Shown one piece after another: positions 1-6,332 of a DNA stretch of 8,178 nucleotides (position 1 is its first letter; every line of letters starts with the position of its first letter). Source of the stretch: an uncultured Massilia sp. GTDB taxonomy: Bacteria > Pseudomonadota > Gammaproteobacteria > Burkholderiales > Burkholderiaceae. Both the position numbers and the translations under genes were made by a program. The stretch is from assembly GCA_946886065.1 (NCBI GenBank), contig CAMPHU010000204.1:1-8178 (forward strand). The letters are read 5' to 3'. A model generated the notes under the pieces. The model was not told where the DNA came from and ran no database searches. It saw only the letters and a program-made list of their open reading frames with translations.

Positions 1-932
1 CCCAGCAGGGTGAGCAGGAAAGGCAGGCTGCTGCCGCGGCTGATCAGCATCGGGCGCACCACGTTGTCGACGCCGCTGATCAACAGGGCGCCCCACACCA
101 CCATGAAGATGCCCCAGCCGGTTTCGCCCTGCGCGAACAGCCACAGCGCCGCCCCGCCCCACACCAGCGGCGGGCCGACCGGCACCAGGGAAGACAGGAA
201 CACCATCACCGACAGCAAAGGCACGGCCGGCACGCCGGCGATGAAGAAGCCCACGGCCGCCACCAAGGCCTGGGCCAGCGCGGTGCCGAGCAGGCCGTAC
301 ATCACGCCGCGCACGGTCTGGCTGACGGTCTGCTGCACCGATTCGGCGCCCTCGCCCATCACCTTTTTCATGGTCACGGCGATCACGTCGAGCAGCGCGT
401 TGCCGTCGCGGTAGAAGAAGAAGCTGACGAAGGCCGCAAGGCTCATCTGCATCACGCCGGTGCCGAGCATGATGCCGCCGGCCAGCAGCCAGCGGCGCGC
501 CGGCTCCACCATGCGCTGGGCCAGCTCCACCATGCGCTCGCGGCTGGCGATCAGCTGGCGCAGGTAGGTGTCGACCGATTCGCCCACCAGCGGGATCTCG
601 CGCAGCCAGGACGGCGGCACCAGCTCGCGGTGCTCGACCAGGGTGCGCAGCGCTTCGAAACCGCGGGCGACGTCGTCGGCCAGGTTGTAGGCGACCATCG
701 ACAGCGGGAAGATGACCAGGAAGGTCAAGCTGAGCGTCATCGTCAGCGCCGCCAGGCTGCGGCGGCCGCGCATCGCGCGCAGCAAACGCAGGTACAGCGG
801 CCAGGAGGAGATGACGACGGCGGCCGCGAACAGGATCGCGGCGAGGAAGGGCTTGAGGACGTAGAGGCAGCCCAGCGTCAGCAGGACGACAATGGCGATA
901 CGGGTGTAGTTCCTGCCTTGACGTTGTTCCAT
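1..932 (-). CDS. AI-2E/PerM family membrane permease, 3' end missing
   Basis: This is an open frame of 310 codons from an ATG at 932 that runs off the left edge, so the C-terminus is missing (family members are about 350-370 residues). The product is a polytopic inner-membrane protein. Hydrophobic segments lie near residues 11-45, 60-82, 150-174, 208-236, 238-265 and 272-288. A charged, probably soluble stretch at about 85-148 matches the large loop typical of the family. PVGPPLVWG (251-259) and ISGVDNVVRPMLISR (285-299) are hallmark sequences of the AI-2E transporter family (PF01594). Members are linked to autoinducer-2 export, Na+/H+ exchange or unknown efflux, and the substrate here cannot be read from sequence. 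The frame closes with a stop at 954-956 upstream, which supports the ATG; CTGAAGGC precedes it. It starts 29 bases after the SCO gene on the same strand, so it may be co-transcribed, but no oxidase role is known. Family call firm, function unknown. Confidence 0.9.
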   Translation of the reverse strand, partial: MEQRQGRNYTRIAIVVLLTLGCLYVLKPFLAAILFAAAVVISSWPLYLRLLRAMRGRRSLAALTMTLSLTFLVIFPLSMVAYNLADDVARGFEALRTLVEHRELVPPSWLREIPLVGESVDTYLRQLIASRERMVELAQRMVEPARRWLLAGGIMLGTGVMQMSLAAFVSFFFYRDGNALLDVIAVTMKKVMGEGAESVQQTVSQTVRGVMYGLLGTALAQALVAAVGFFIAGVPAVPLLSVMVFLSSLVPVGPPLVWGGAALWLFAQGETGWGIFMVVWGALLISGVDNVVRPMLISRGSSLPFLLTLL

Positions 933-961
933 GCCTTCAGGTGGAGTTGATATTTACGCCA

Positions 962-1564
962 TCATAACAGCTGGCGCAGGTCGTGTGCGAGGGCAGCCGG
1001 GCCCTTGTCGTGGCGCACGAACAGGCGCACATTGCCCTGGCGGTCGAACACGTAGCTGGCCGCGGTGTGGTCCATGGTGTAGCTGCCCGGCTCGGCGCCC
1101 GGCACCTTGGCGTAGTACACCTTGAATTCCTTGGCCGTGCGCGCGGTGTCTTCCAGGCTGCCGCGCAGGCCCAGGAAGCGCTTGTCGAAGGCGGGCACGT
1201 AGCTGGCCAGCAGTTCCTGGGTGTCGCGCTCGGGGTCCAGGGTGACGAACAGCACCTGCACCTCCTCGGCCGCGGGGCCGAGCTCCTTCAGCACGGCGGC
1301 CATCTCGGCCATCGTGGTCGGGCAGACGTCGGGGCATTGGGTGTAGCCGAAGAACAGCACCACCAGCTTGCCGCGGAAGTCCTGCAGGGTGCGCGGCTTG
1401 CCGTTGTGGTCGACCAGCGAGAAGCCCTTGGCGTAGTCCAGGCCGGTCACGTCGACGTTGTTGAAGGCGGCCGGCTTGTCGGCCAGCCGGTTGGTCAACT
1501 TGTCGCAGCCGGCGGCGAACATGGCCGCTGCGGCCAGCAGCAGGAGGGTCAGAAGTCGCTTCAT
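962..1564 (-). CDS. SCO1/SenC-family copper chaperone lipoprotein
   Basis: The 200-residue product is a periplasm-facing thioredoxin-fold protein of the SCO1/SenC family, whose members deliver copper to, or reduce cysteines of, the CuA site of subunit II. The visible signature is complete: CPDVC with C77 and C81, then VTLDPERDT (107-115), then H166 in TMDHTA, the usual third copper ligand. The N-terminus (KR followed by a leucine/alanine run) ends in FAAGC. This suggests a lipoprotein signal with C20 as the lipidated residue, although alanine at -3 is less usual than leucine. Length is normal for bacterial SCO. The ATG at 1564 has TAAGG six bases upstream. It follows ctaB by 42 bases, so it is probably in the same heme A/assembly operon. 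Family call is strong; the choice between copper transfer and thiol reductase role is open. Confidence 0.95.
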   Translation of the reverse strand: MKRLLTLLLLAAAAMFAAGCDKLTNRLADKPAAFNNVDVTGLDYAKGFSLVDHNGKPRTLQDFRGKLVVLFFGYTQCPDVCPTTMAEMAAVLKELGPAAEEVQVLFVTLDPERDTQELLASYVPAFDKRFLGLRGSLEDTARTAKEFKVYYAKVPGAEPGSYTMDHTAASYVFDRQGNVRLFVRHDKGPAALAHDLRQLL

Positions 1565-1591
1565 GGCAAACCTTATGTCGGGACCGGCCGG

Positions 1592-1608
1592 GACCGGTCA
1601 ACCCGGTC
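1592..1608 (-). other. Hairpin overlapping the ctaB stop codon
   Basis: Six-base inverted repeat GACCGG/CCGGTC with a five-base loop. The distal arm includes two bases of the ctaB TGA (1607-1609). A third GACCGG copy lies at 1582-1587, so alternative pairings are possible. No T-tract follows in the direction of transcription, so it does not look like an intrinsic terminator. It may affect mRNA stability or coupling to the SCO gene. This is an inference from symmetry only. Confidence 0.4.
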
Positions 1609-2500
1609 AGAACCGGAAGTAATGGTCGACCAGCAGCGCCGCGAACAGCAGCGAGAGGTAGACGATCGACCAGGTGAAGGTCTTGCGCGCCGCCATGTCG
1701 CTGTAGTGGCGGTGCACGCGCCACGAGTGGCGCAGGAAGACCGCGTTGAGCACGACGGCGGCCGCCAGGTAGATCAGGCCGCTCATGCCCACCGCGTAAG
1801 GCAGCAGGGTGGTGGCGGCCAGGGCCACCGTGTACAGCCACACCTGCAGGCCGGTGAAGGGCATGCCGTGGGTGATCGGCAGCATCGGCAGGCCGGAACG
1901 GGCGTAATCGTCGCGGCGGTACATGGCCAGCACCCAGAAGTGCGGCGGCGTCCACATGAAGATGATCAGGACCAGCAGCCAGGCCTGCATCGGCACCTCG
2001 CCCGCCACCGCGGCCCAGCCCAGGGCCGGCGGCATGGCGCCGGACAGGCCGCCGATCACGATGTTCTGCGGGGTGTTCGGCTTGAGCAGGAGGGTATAGA
2101 TGAAGGCGTATCCGACGAAGGTGACGAAGGTCAGCCACATCGTCAGCGGGTTGACGAAGGCGTACAGGATCCACATCCCGGCGCCGCCGATCAGGGCGGA
2201 GAACAGGATGGTCTGGGTCTGGCTCAGTTCGCCCATCGCGGTGGCGCGGCGCGCCGTGCGCGCCATGCGCGCGTCGATCTCGGCCTCGACCAGGCAATTG
2301 ACCGCGAAGGCGGCGCCCGCCAGCAGCCAGATCCCGGCGGTGCCGGCGATCAGGACCTGCCAGCCCGGGAAGCCGTCGGTGGCGAGGAACATCCCGATGA
2401 CCGCGCAGAACACCGCCAGCTGGGTCACGCGCGGCTTGGTGAGGGTCCAGTATTGCGAGAACCGGCTCGGGTTTTTGTGGATGGCTGTCTGGGTTGTCAT
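1607..2500 (-). CDS. ctaB: Heme O synthase (protoheme IX farnesyltransferase)
   Basis: The product transfers a farnesyl group from farnesyl diphosphate to heme b, giving heme O in the inner membrane, the first step towards heme A. It is a UbiA-superfamily polytopic protein of 297 residues, close to the family norm. Motifs visible: LTKPRV (20-25), the first Asp-rich site [15 protein letters not shown] (68-82; N68, E72, D76), and WTPPHFW (183-189) leading to [15 protein letters not shown] (194-208), the second diphosphate-Mg site. I chose the ATG at 2500; a TTG directly before it at 2503 is also possible and adds one residue. No clear Shine-Dalgarno sequence precedes either, and a 9-base-pair hairpin sits 16 bases upstream. 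The ctaA frame, if read past its stop, next ends at a TGA sharing one base with this ATG. It lies 65 bases after ctaA. The family also carries the name cyoE, but the cta context decides the symbol. Confidence 0.96.
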   Translation of the reverse strand: MTTQTAIHKNPSRFSQYWTLTKPRVTQLAVFCAVIGMFLATDGFPGWQVLIAGTAGIWLLAGAAFAVNCLVEAEIDARMARTARRATAMGELSQTQTILFSALIGGAGMWILYAFVNPLTMWLTFVTFVGYAFIYTLLLKPNTPQNIVIGGLSGAMPPALGWAAVAGEVPMQAWLLVLIIFMWTPPHFWVLAMYRRDDYARSGLPMLPITHGMPFTGLQVWLYTVALAATTLLPYAVGMSGLIYLAAAVVLNAVFLRHSWRVHRHYSDMAARKTFTWSIVYLSLLFAALLVDHYFRF

Positions 2501-2516
2501 CAAAGTAGGTCTTGCT

Positions 2517-2538
2517 GCGGCGCCGGCATCGGCGCCGC
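2517..2538 (-). other. Strong hairpin upstream of the ctaB start
   Basis: Perfect nine-base inverted repeat (GCGGCGCCG / CGGCGCCGC) with a four-base loop, ending 16 bases before the ctaB ATG. No T-tract follows, so a terminator is unlikely. It could slow translation initiation of ctaB or protect the mRNA. Its flank (GCGCCGCAGC then RAGA) repeats that of the neighbouring hairpin at 2558-2574, so the two look like an imperfect tandem unit. Confidence 0.5.
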
Positions 2539-2557
2539 GTGTTCACTGCTCTCGCTG

Positions 2558-2574
2558 CGGCGCGATCAGCGCCG
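2558..2574 (-). other. Hairpin enclosing the ctaA stop codon
   Basis: Six-base inverted repeat CGGCGC/GCGCCG whose five-base loop TGATC contains the ctaA TGA (2566-2568). It lies 19 bases before the stronger hairpin at 2517-2538 and shares its downstream flank sequence. The ctaB stop is also placed in a hairpin. Function unknown; found from symmetry only. Confidence 0.4.
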
Positions 2575-3729
2575 GGTGCGTGCTATGGCGGCGGACGATC
2601 GTGCCCTTGCGCCGCCGGCCATGTCGAGTTGGAATTTCACCCGGTAGTTTAACATGGTCACCAGGAGTACCAGCAGGGCCGCCCCGGCGTTATGCAAGAC
2701 CGCGATGGCCAGCGGGAAGTCGAAGTAGACCGTGGCCACGCCGGTGAACAGCTGGAGCGCCAGCACCAGGGCCAGGCCTTGCGCGGTCGGACGCAGGCCG
2801 GCATGCGGCAGGGCTTTCCAGATCGTCAAGCCGAGCACCAGCACGACCACGATGGCCGACATGCGGTGCACCCAGTGGATCGCCACCAGGGCCGTGAACG
2901 GCAGGTAGTGGCCGGCGGCGGTCTTGCCCAGTTCGCGCCACAGGTGGAAGCCGTGCTCGAAGTCCATCGGCGGCACCACCTGCCCGTCGCACAGCGGGAA
3001 TTCGTCGCAGGCCAGGGTCGCATAGTTGGTGCTCACCCACCCGCCCAGGGCGATCTGCACGGCCACCACGGCGGCGGCCAGCAGCGCCAGGGTGCGCAGC
3101 TGGCGCAGCACGGCCGGGGTGATGGTCGCGCCGCCCGAGATGGCCTTCGGCTTGATCAGGAAGTCCTCGCGCCCACCCAGCCAGGTCAGCATGGCCAGCA
3201 GGGCCATGCCCAGCAGCAGGTGGATGGTGACGATGACCGGTTGCAGCTTGAGGGTGACGGTCCAGGCGCCGAAAGCGCCCTGGATGCACACGAACACGAA
3301 CAGCGCCAGCGGCATGGCAGGCTTGAAGGCCTGGTTGCGGGTACGGCGCCATTGCATGCTGGATGTGAACAGCAGCGCCATGATGATCACGCCGATGCCC
3401 ATCGCCAGGTAGCGGTGGATCATCTCGATCCAGGCCTTGGCCACGGTGACGGGACCGGTCGGCATCGCCGCTTCGGCGGCGGCGATCTCCTCGTGCGCCA
3501 GGAAGGGATTGGCCATGCCGTAGCAGCCCGGCCAGTCGGGGCAGCCCAGCCCGGAATCGGTCAGGCGGGTGAAGCCGCCGAACACGATCAGGTCGAAGGT
3601 GAGGAAGACCGCCACCCAGACCAGCTTGCGGTACTTGTTGGCGTCCGAAGACATCCAGACCATGGCCAGCGGCAGGCTGGCGACCAGCAGGCCCATCGCG
3701 GCCAGCTGCAGTATCGAGGAAGCTTGCAT
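2566..3729 (-). CDS. ctaA: Heme A synthase (Cox15/CtaA family)
   Basis: The product oxidises the C8 methyl of heme O to a formyl group, giving heme A for subunit I. It is a polytopic inner-membrane protein of 387 residues. The first outer loop has GGFTRLTDSGLGCPDWPGCYG cut into GGFTRLTDSG (51-60) and C63/C69. The catalytic-type ExxH is at E102-H105 (IEMIHRY), and further candidate heme-ligand histidines are H170, H285 or H288 (AIHWVHRM) and H346 (VLHNAG). A second loop cysteine pair, C241/C247, follows GGWVSTNYA (229-237). The two halves resemble each other, as is known for the family. The tail after residue 368 is short, polar and arginine-rich. The ATG at 3729 has AAGG three bases upstream, placed over the stop of the preceding gene, with five bases between them. 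The frame stays open for 21 codons beyond the TGA, to a second TGA touching the ctaB ATG. Confidence 0.96.
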   Translation of the reverse strand: MQASSILQLAAMGLLVASLPLAMVWMSSDANKYRKLVWVAVFLTFDLIVFGGFTRLTDSGLGCPDWPGCYGMANPFLAHEEIAAAEAAMPTGPVTVAKAWIEMIHRYLAMGIGVIIMALLFTSSMQWRRTRNQAFKPAMPLALFVFVCIQGAFGAWTVTLKLQPVIVTIHLLLGMALLAMLTWLGGREDFLIKPKAISGGATITPAVLRQLRTLALLAAAVVAVQIALGGWVSTNYATLACDEFPLCDGQVVPPMDFEHGFHLWRELGKTAAGHYLPFTALVAIHWVHRMSAIVVVLVLGLTIWKALPHAGLRPTAQGLALVLALQLFTGVATVYFDFPLAIAVLHNAGAALLVLLVTMLNYRVKFQLDMAGGARARSSAAIARTRR

Positions 3730-3734
3730 CTGCC

Positions 3735-4391
3735 TTATCCGATCGCCGAGGCCTTGAGCAGTTTGGCAAGGTCCTTGTAGACCTTGCGGGTATCTGGATC
3801 CTTGGGGAAGCGCATCATCAGGTTGCCGAGCGGATCGATCAGGTAGACGTGGTCGCTTGCGCTAGTGCCGGACCCGGCCGGGAGCCATTTGCCGACCGCG
3901 CCGGCGGGGGCGCGCAGCACGGTCACGCCGTCGAGCAGGTCGACGTCCTGGCCCTCGGCGTCCTTGTAGCGGCGCAGCGCCGCGGTATCGACGGGCTTGT
4001 CGTCGAGGACGAGCCAGACGCGCTGGATGCGGTCCATGTTCTTGCCCTGCATGAGGCGCCACTGGCGCATGGCGTGCAGCTGCTCCTGGCAAGCCTTGAG
4101 GCAATCGGCGCCGCCGGCGCTGACCATGAGCCACTTGCCGGACATCTGTTCCAGCGTGCGCGGCTGGCCGTCGAGCGTGGCCGATGCCAGCTTGGGGATC
4201 GGGTAGCTGCGCGGGTCGAGGATGGTCCCGTAGTTGGTGCGCCCTTCCGGCTTGATGACGTAATAGCTCAGGTAGGAAGCGATCAGGGGCGAGGCGCATA
4301 CCAGCAGCACGAGGAACAGTTTCCAGCGTCCGGCGGTGCGCGCCTTGGCGGGGTCGGTCACGCCGGGGTCAATCACGTTTTTTTGAACCAC
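3735..4391 (-). CDS. Membrane-anchored SCO-like (thioredoxin-fold) protein, probable oxidase assembly factor
   Basis: I do not recognise a named family member, but the architecture is informative. The 218-residue protein has a cytoplasmic N-terminus, one membrane helix (about 24-46) and an exported domain. That domain carries DCLKAC (C97, C101, CxxxC spacing as in SCO) after a beta-strand-like GKWLMVSAGG. Near the C-terminus, SDHVYLIDPLGNLMMRF (179-195) lines up with the DHTAASYVFDRQGNVRLF region of the SCO lipoprotein in this window, so H181 falls at the SCO copper-ligand position. It therefore looks like a divergent SCO protein lacking the CPxxCP prolines, which could bind copper or act on thiols. 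The start is GTG at 4391, just after in-frame TGA and TAA codons, so the gene overlaps SURF1 by 23 bases. GTG at 4376 is a less likely alternative. It sits between SURF1 and ctaA, and ctaA follows after five bases. Function inferred from fold and context. Confidence 0.85.
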   Translation of the reverse strand: MVQKNVIDPGVTDPAKARTAGRWKLFLVLLVCASPLIASYLSYYVIKPEGRTNYGTILDPRSYPIPKLASATLDGQPRTLEQMSGKWLMVSAGGADCLKACQEQLHAMRQWRLMQGKNMDRIQRVWLVLDDKPVDTAALRRYKDAEGQDVDLLDGVTVLRAPAGAVGKWLPAGSGTSASDHVYLIDPLGNLMMRFPKDPDTRKVYKDLAKLLKASAIG

Positions 4392-5109
4392 TTCGAAATC
4401 CCGTTATCACAAAAAAGAGGATGGCCATGGCCGCCAGCGCATACCACTGGAAGGCGTAGCCGCGATGCTTGTCGATGCCGCTGGCGGGCTGGGGCCAGTC
4501 GCGGGCCAGTTTGTCGCCGGCCGTGGCGGGCGCCGTCTGCTGCACCAGGAAAGGCGCGAGCGCCAGGCCGCTGGCACGCGCCAGGTCCTGCGGCGCCAGG
4601 TTCTGCACCAGGCCGCCCGGCTTGAGCGCTTCCGGGCCGCCCAGCTCCATCACCTTGCCTGCCGAGGCGACCGTCTGTCCTTCGACGGTGACAACTCCCT
4701 GCGGCGTGGAGAACGGCGGCAGCTTGCCGTATTCGGCCTGGCGCGGCAGCCAGCCGCGCAGCACCAGCACATGCGTGCTGCCGCCCGCTATTTTAAACGG
4801 CATGGCCAGGACGTAGCCGGGTTGGCCGTTCATGGGACGGTTGGAGAGGAAGACGGGCCAGGAGGCGACGAATTCCCCGCTCATGCGTACGCGGCGGAAT
4901 TCGAGCCCGGCCGTGTCGGCAGGCGTGGCGGACGCCGTGGCGGAACCAAGCACGAGCGGTGGCGCGGCGCCACGGGCCACCTCGCGCGCCTGCAGTGCGG
5001 CTTTCTGGGCTGCCCTGCCCTGCTGCCAGTTGCCGAGCAGGATGCCGATTGCGGCAATGATGAGTGCCGCAATGAAAGGAATGAGGCGAAAATGGAAGGC
5101 GAACCGCAT
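4369..5109 (-). CDS. surf1: SURF1-family cytochrome oxidase assembly protein
   Basis: SURF1 (Shy1) proteins bind heme A and help place it in subunit I. This 246-residue copy has the expected two-helix layout. The N-terminal helix (about 8-26) leads into LGNWQ (25-29). The periplasmic domain contains FRRVRMSGEF (71-80), NRPMNGQPGYVLAMPF (90-105) and VLRGWLP (116-122). The C-terminal KHRGYAFQWYALA (214-226) opens the second helix, and the positive tail GSKKRD follows. These are the family's conserved blocks and the length is normal. The ATG at 5109 has GAGG about ten bases upstream, a rather long spacing. It is the first gene of the minus-strand run after the ctaE terminator and is divergent from the plus-strand gene 33 bases away, so its promoter should lie within that gap or inside the opposed gene. 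Its 3' end overlaps the next gene by 23 bases across an A7 tract. Confidence 0.95.
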   Translation of the reverse strand: MRFAFHFRLIPFIAALIIAAIGILLGNWQQGRAAQKAALQAREVARGAAPPLVLGSATASATPADTAGLEFRRVRMSGEFVASWPVFLSNRPMNGQPGYVLAMPFKIAGGSTHVLVLRGWLPRQAEYGKLPPFSTPQGVVTVEGQTVASAGKVMELGGPEALKPGGLVQNLAPQDLARASGLALAPFLVQQTAPATAGDKLARDWPQPASGIDKHRGYAFQWYALAAMAILFFVITGFRSGSKKRD

Positions 5110-5115
5110 TACAAT
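5110..5115 (+). promoter_or_regulatory. Possible -10 element for the plus-strand DUF2909 gene
   Basis: TACAAT, one mismatch from the sigma-70 -10 consensus, lies 27 bases before the plus-strand ATG, between two divergent starts. No convincing -35 is seen 15-19 bases upstream, so this is a weak call. In such GC-rich DNA the AT-rich hexamer stands out. Confidence 0.2.
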
Positions 5116-5142
5116 GGTGCCTCAACCTTTTCCGGGCCACCC

Positions 5143-5343
5143 ATGAAATTCTTCGTTGCCATCGCCTTTATCCTGATCCTTGCCAGCCTGGGTTCGGCCC
5201 TGTTCTTCCTGATGCGCGACAAGGGCCGCAGCAACCGCACTGTGCATGCGCTGGCGATGCGGGTGGGCTTGTCGATTACCTTGTTTCTTTGCCTGCTTGC
5301 TGCGTACAAGATGGGATGGATTGCGCCGACGGGGATTCGCTAA
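5143..5343 (+). CDS. Twin transmembrane helix small protein (DUF2909 type)
   Basis: This 66-residue protein is the only plus-strand gene in the window. It has two hydrophobic segments (about 3-24 and 41-59) joined by a positively charged loop, MRDKGRSNRTVHALAMR (24-40). The second helix has the form RVGLSITLFLCLLAAYKMGWI, here split as RVGLSITLFL (40-49) and AAYKMGW (53-59). This matches my memory of the DUF2909 'twin transmembrane protein' family found beside oxidase genes in Burkholderiales. No biochemical role is established, and a part in oxidase assembly or stability is inferred from location only. No clear Shine-Dalgarno sequence precedes the ATG. It starts 33 bases from the divergent SURF1 start and ends 101 bases from the convergent ctaE stop. 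A longer plus-strand frame continues upstream, but it is antisense to SURF1 and lacks credible protein features, so the ATG at 5143 is preferred. Confidence 0.85.
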   Translation: MKFFVAIAFILILASLGSALFFLMRDKGRSNRTVHALAMRVGLSITLFLCLLAAYKMGWIAPTGIR

Positions 5344-5389
5344 CACGCTTCGCGGCTATTCATCTGCTGCTTCCACTACCCACAGCTCG

Positions 5390-5422
5390 AAAACAAAGGG
5401 ACGGCCACACCGTGACCGTCCC
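5390..5422 (-). terminator. Rho-independent terminator of the ctaD-ctaE transcript
   Basis: On the minus strand a seven-base stem (GGGACGG/CCGTCCC, 5416-5422 with 5398-5404) and 11-base loop are followed directly by TTTGTTTT (5397-5390). It begins 22 bases after the ctaE stop. On the plus strand no T-tract follows the stem, so it acts in one direction by sequence. It separates the subunit genes from the SURF1-ctaA-ctaB run. Confidence 0.8.
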
Positions 5423-5444
5423 CATGCATGTCATTCCCTAGCGC

Positions 5445-6326
5445 TTACAGCCAGTACACCACCACGTACAGGCCCAGCCACACCACGTCCACGAAGTGCC
5501 AGTACCATGCCGCACCTTCGAAGCCGAAGTGGTTGTCCGCCGTGAAGTGCCCTTTCAGCACACGGTACAGGATCACCGACAGCATGATCGCGCCCATGGT
5601 CACGTGGAAGCCGTGGAAGCCGGTCAGCATGAAGAAGGTCGAGCCGTAGATGCCCGAGGTCAGCTTCAGGTTCAGTTCCTGGTAAGCGTGCATGTATTCA
5701 TAGACCTGGAAGCCCATGAAGACCGCGCCCAACAGGATGGTGGCGAACAGCCAGAACGCCGTCTTCGAGCGGTGGCCGGCGCGCAGCGCGTGGTGCGAGA
5801 TGGTCAGGGTCACGCCCGACAGCAGCAGCAGCGCGGTGTTGATGGTCGGAATCGGGAACGGGCCCATGGTCTGGAAGTTGTCCACCACGCCCGCCGGGCC
5901 GGTGTTGCCCCAGACCGGCGCGAAGTCCGGCCAGATGAACTTGTGGTCCAGGTCCGCGAGCCAGGGCATGGTCACCGCGCGGGCGTAGAACAGCGCGCCG
6001 AAGAAGGCGCCGAAGAACATCACCTCCGAGAAGATGAACCAGCTCATCGACCAGCGGTAGGACAGGTCGATGCGCTTGCTGTACATGCCGCCTTCGGATT
6101 CGCCGATGGCGTCGCCGAACCAGAAGTACAGCACCATCAGCATGGCGGCGATGCCGACCAGGCAGACCGCCGGGCCCCAGGGGAGGCTGTTGACCCAGCC
6201 CGAGGCGCCGGCCATGGTGACCAGCATCGAAATACCGGCAAGCATGGGCCAGCGCGATGGCCCCGGCACGAAGTAGTAAGGTGCGCTGTGCGGCGAACCT
6301 ACTGGCGAAGTCGTTGGCGAACTCAT
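5445..6326 (-). CDS. ctaE: Cytochrome c oxidase subunit III
   Basis: Subunit III is a seven-helix core subunit without metal centres that stabilises subunit I and its proton uptake. The 293-residue product shows the family's conserved blocks: SEVMFFGAFF (100-109), an extended hydrophilic insert (about 120-160) before ISHHALRAGHR (176-186), FQVYEYMHA (206-214), TGFHGFHVTMG (235-245) and the terminal YWHFVDVVWLGLYVVVYWL (275-293), with W-H-F-V-D the usual C-terminal signature. The start is the ATG at 6326: GAGGAG lies six bases before it, and a TTG six codons upstream would place this Shine-Dalgarno sequence inside the gene. It follows the DUF2970 gene after 117 bases that hold a REP-like palindrome, the largest gap in this operon, and is the last gene before the terminator. 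Confidence 0.97.
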   Translation of the reverse strand: MSSPTTSPVGSPHSAPYYFVPGPSRWPMLAGISMLVTMAGASGWVNSLPWGPAVCLVGIAAMLMVLYFWFGDAIGESEGGMYSKRIDLSYRWSMSWFIFSEVMFFGAFFGALFYARAVTMPWLADLDHKFIWPDFAPVWGNTGPAGVVDNFQTMGPFPIPTINTALLLLSGVTLTISHHALRAGHRSKTAFWLFATILLGAVFMGFQVYEYMHAYQELNLKLTSGIYGSTFFMLTGFHGFHVTMGAIMLSVILYRVLKGHFTADNHFGFEGAAWYWHFVDVVWLGLYVVVYWL

Positions 6327-6332
6327 CTTTAT

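Noticed and set aside
954..2546. 530-codon minus-strand frame across SCO and ctaB
   Set aside because: It is rich in Arg, Pro, Gly and His, has no domain and lies in another frame over two well-supported genes. It is a GC-rich shadow frame.
983..2647. 554-codon plus-strand frame opposite SCO and ctaB
   Set aside because: Antisense frame with His/Gln/Gly/Arg-rich composition and no family signal; explained by the codon bias of the minus-strand genes.
2692..3780. 362-codon plus-strand frame opposite ctaA, and a matching minus-strand frame of 359 codons
   Set aside because: Both have low-complexity composition typical of shadow frames; ctaA has clear motifs throughout.
4378..4384. A-AAA-AAC as a programmed -1 ribosomal frameshift site
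   Set aside because: The downstream gene is in the +1 frame relative to SURF1, so a -1 shift would not enter it. Only transcript slippage or a +1 event would, and the gene has its own GTG start.
4465..5142. Long N-terminal extension of the plus-strand DUF2909 gene
   Set aside because: The extension is antisense to SURF1 and has shadow composition. The recognisable two-helix protein starts exactly at the ATG at 5143.
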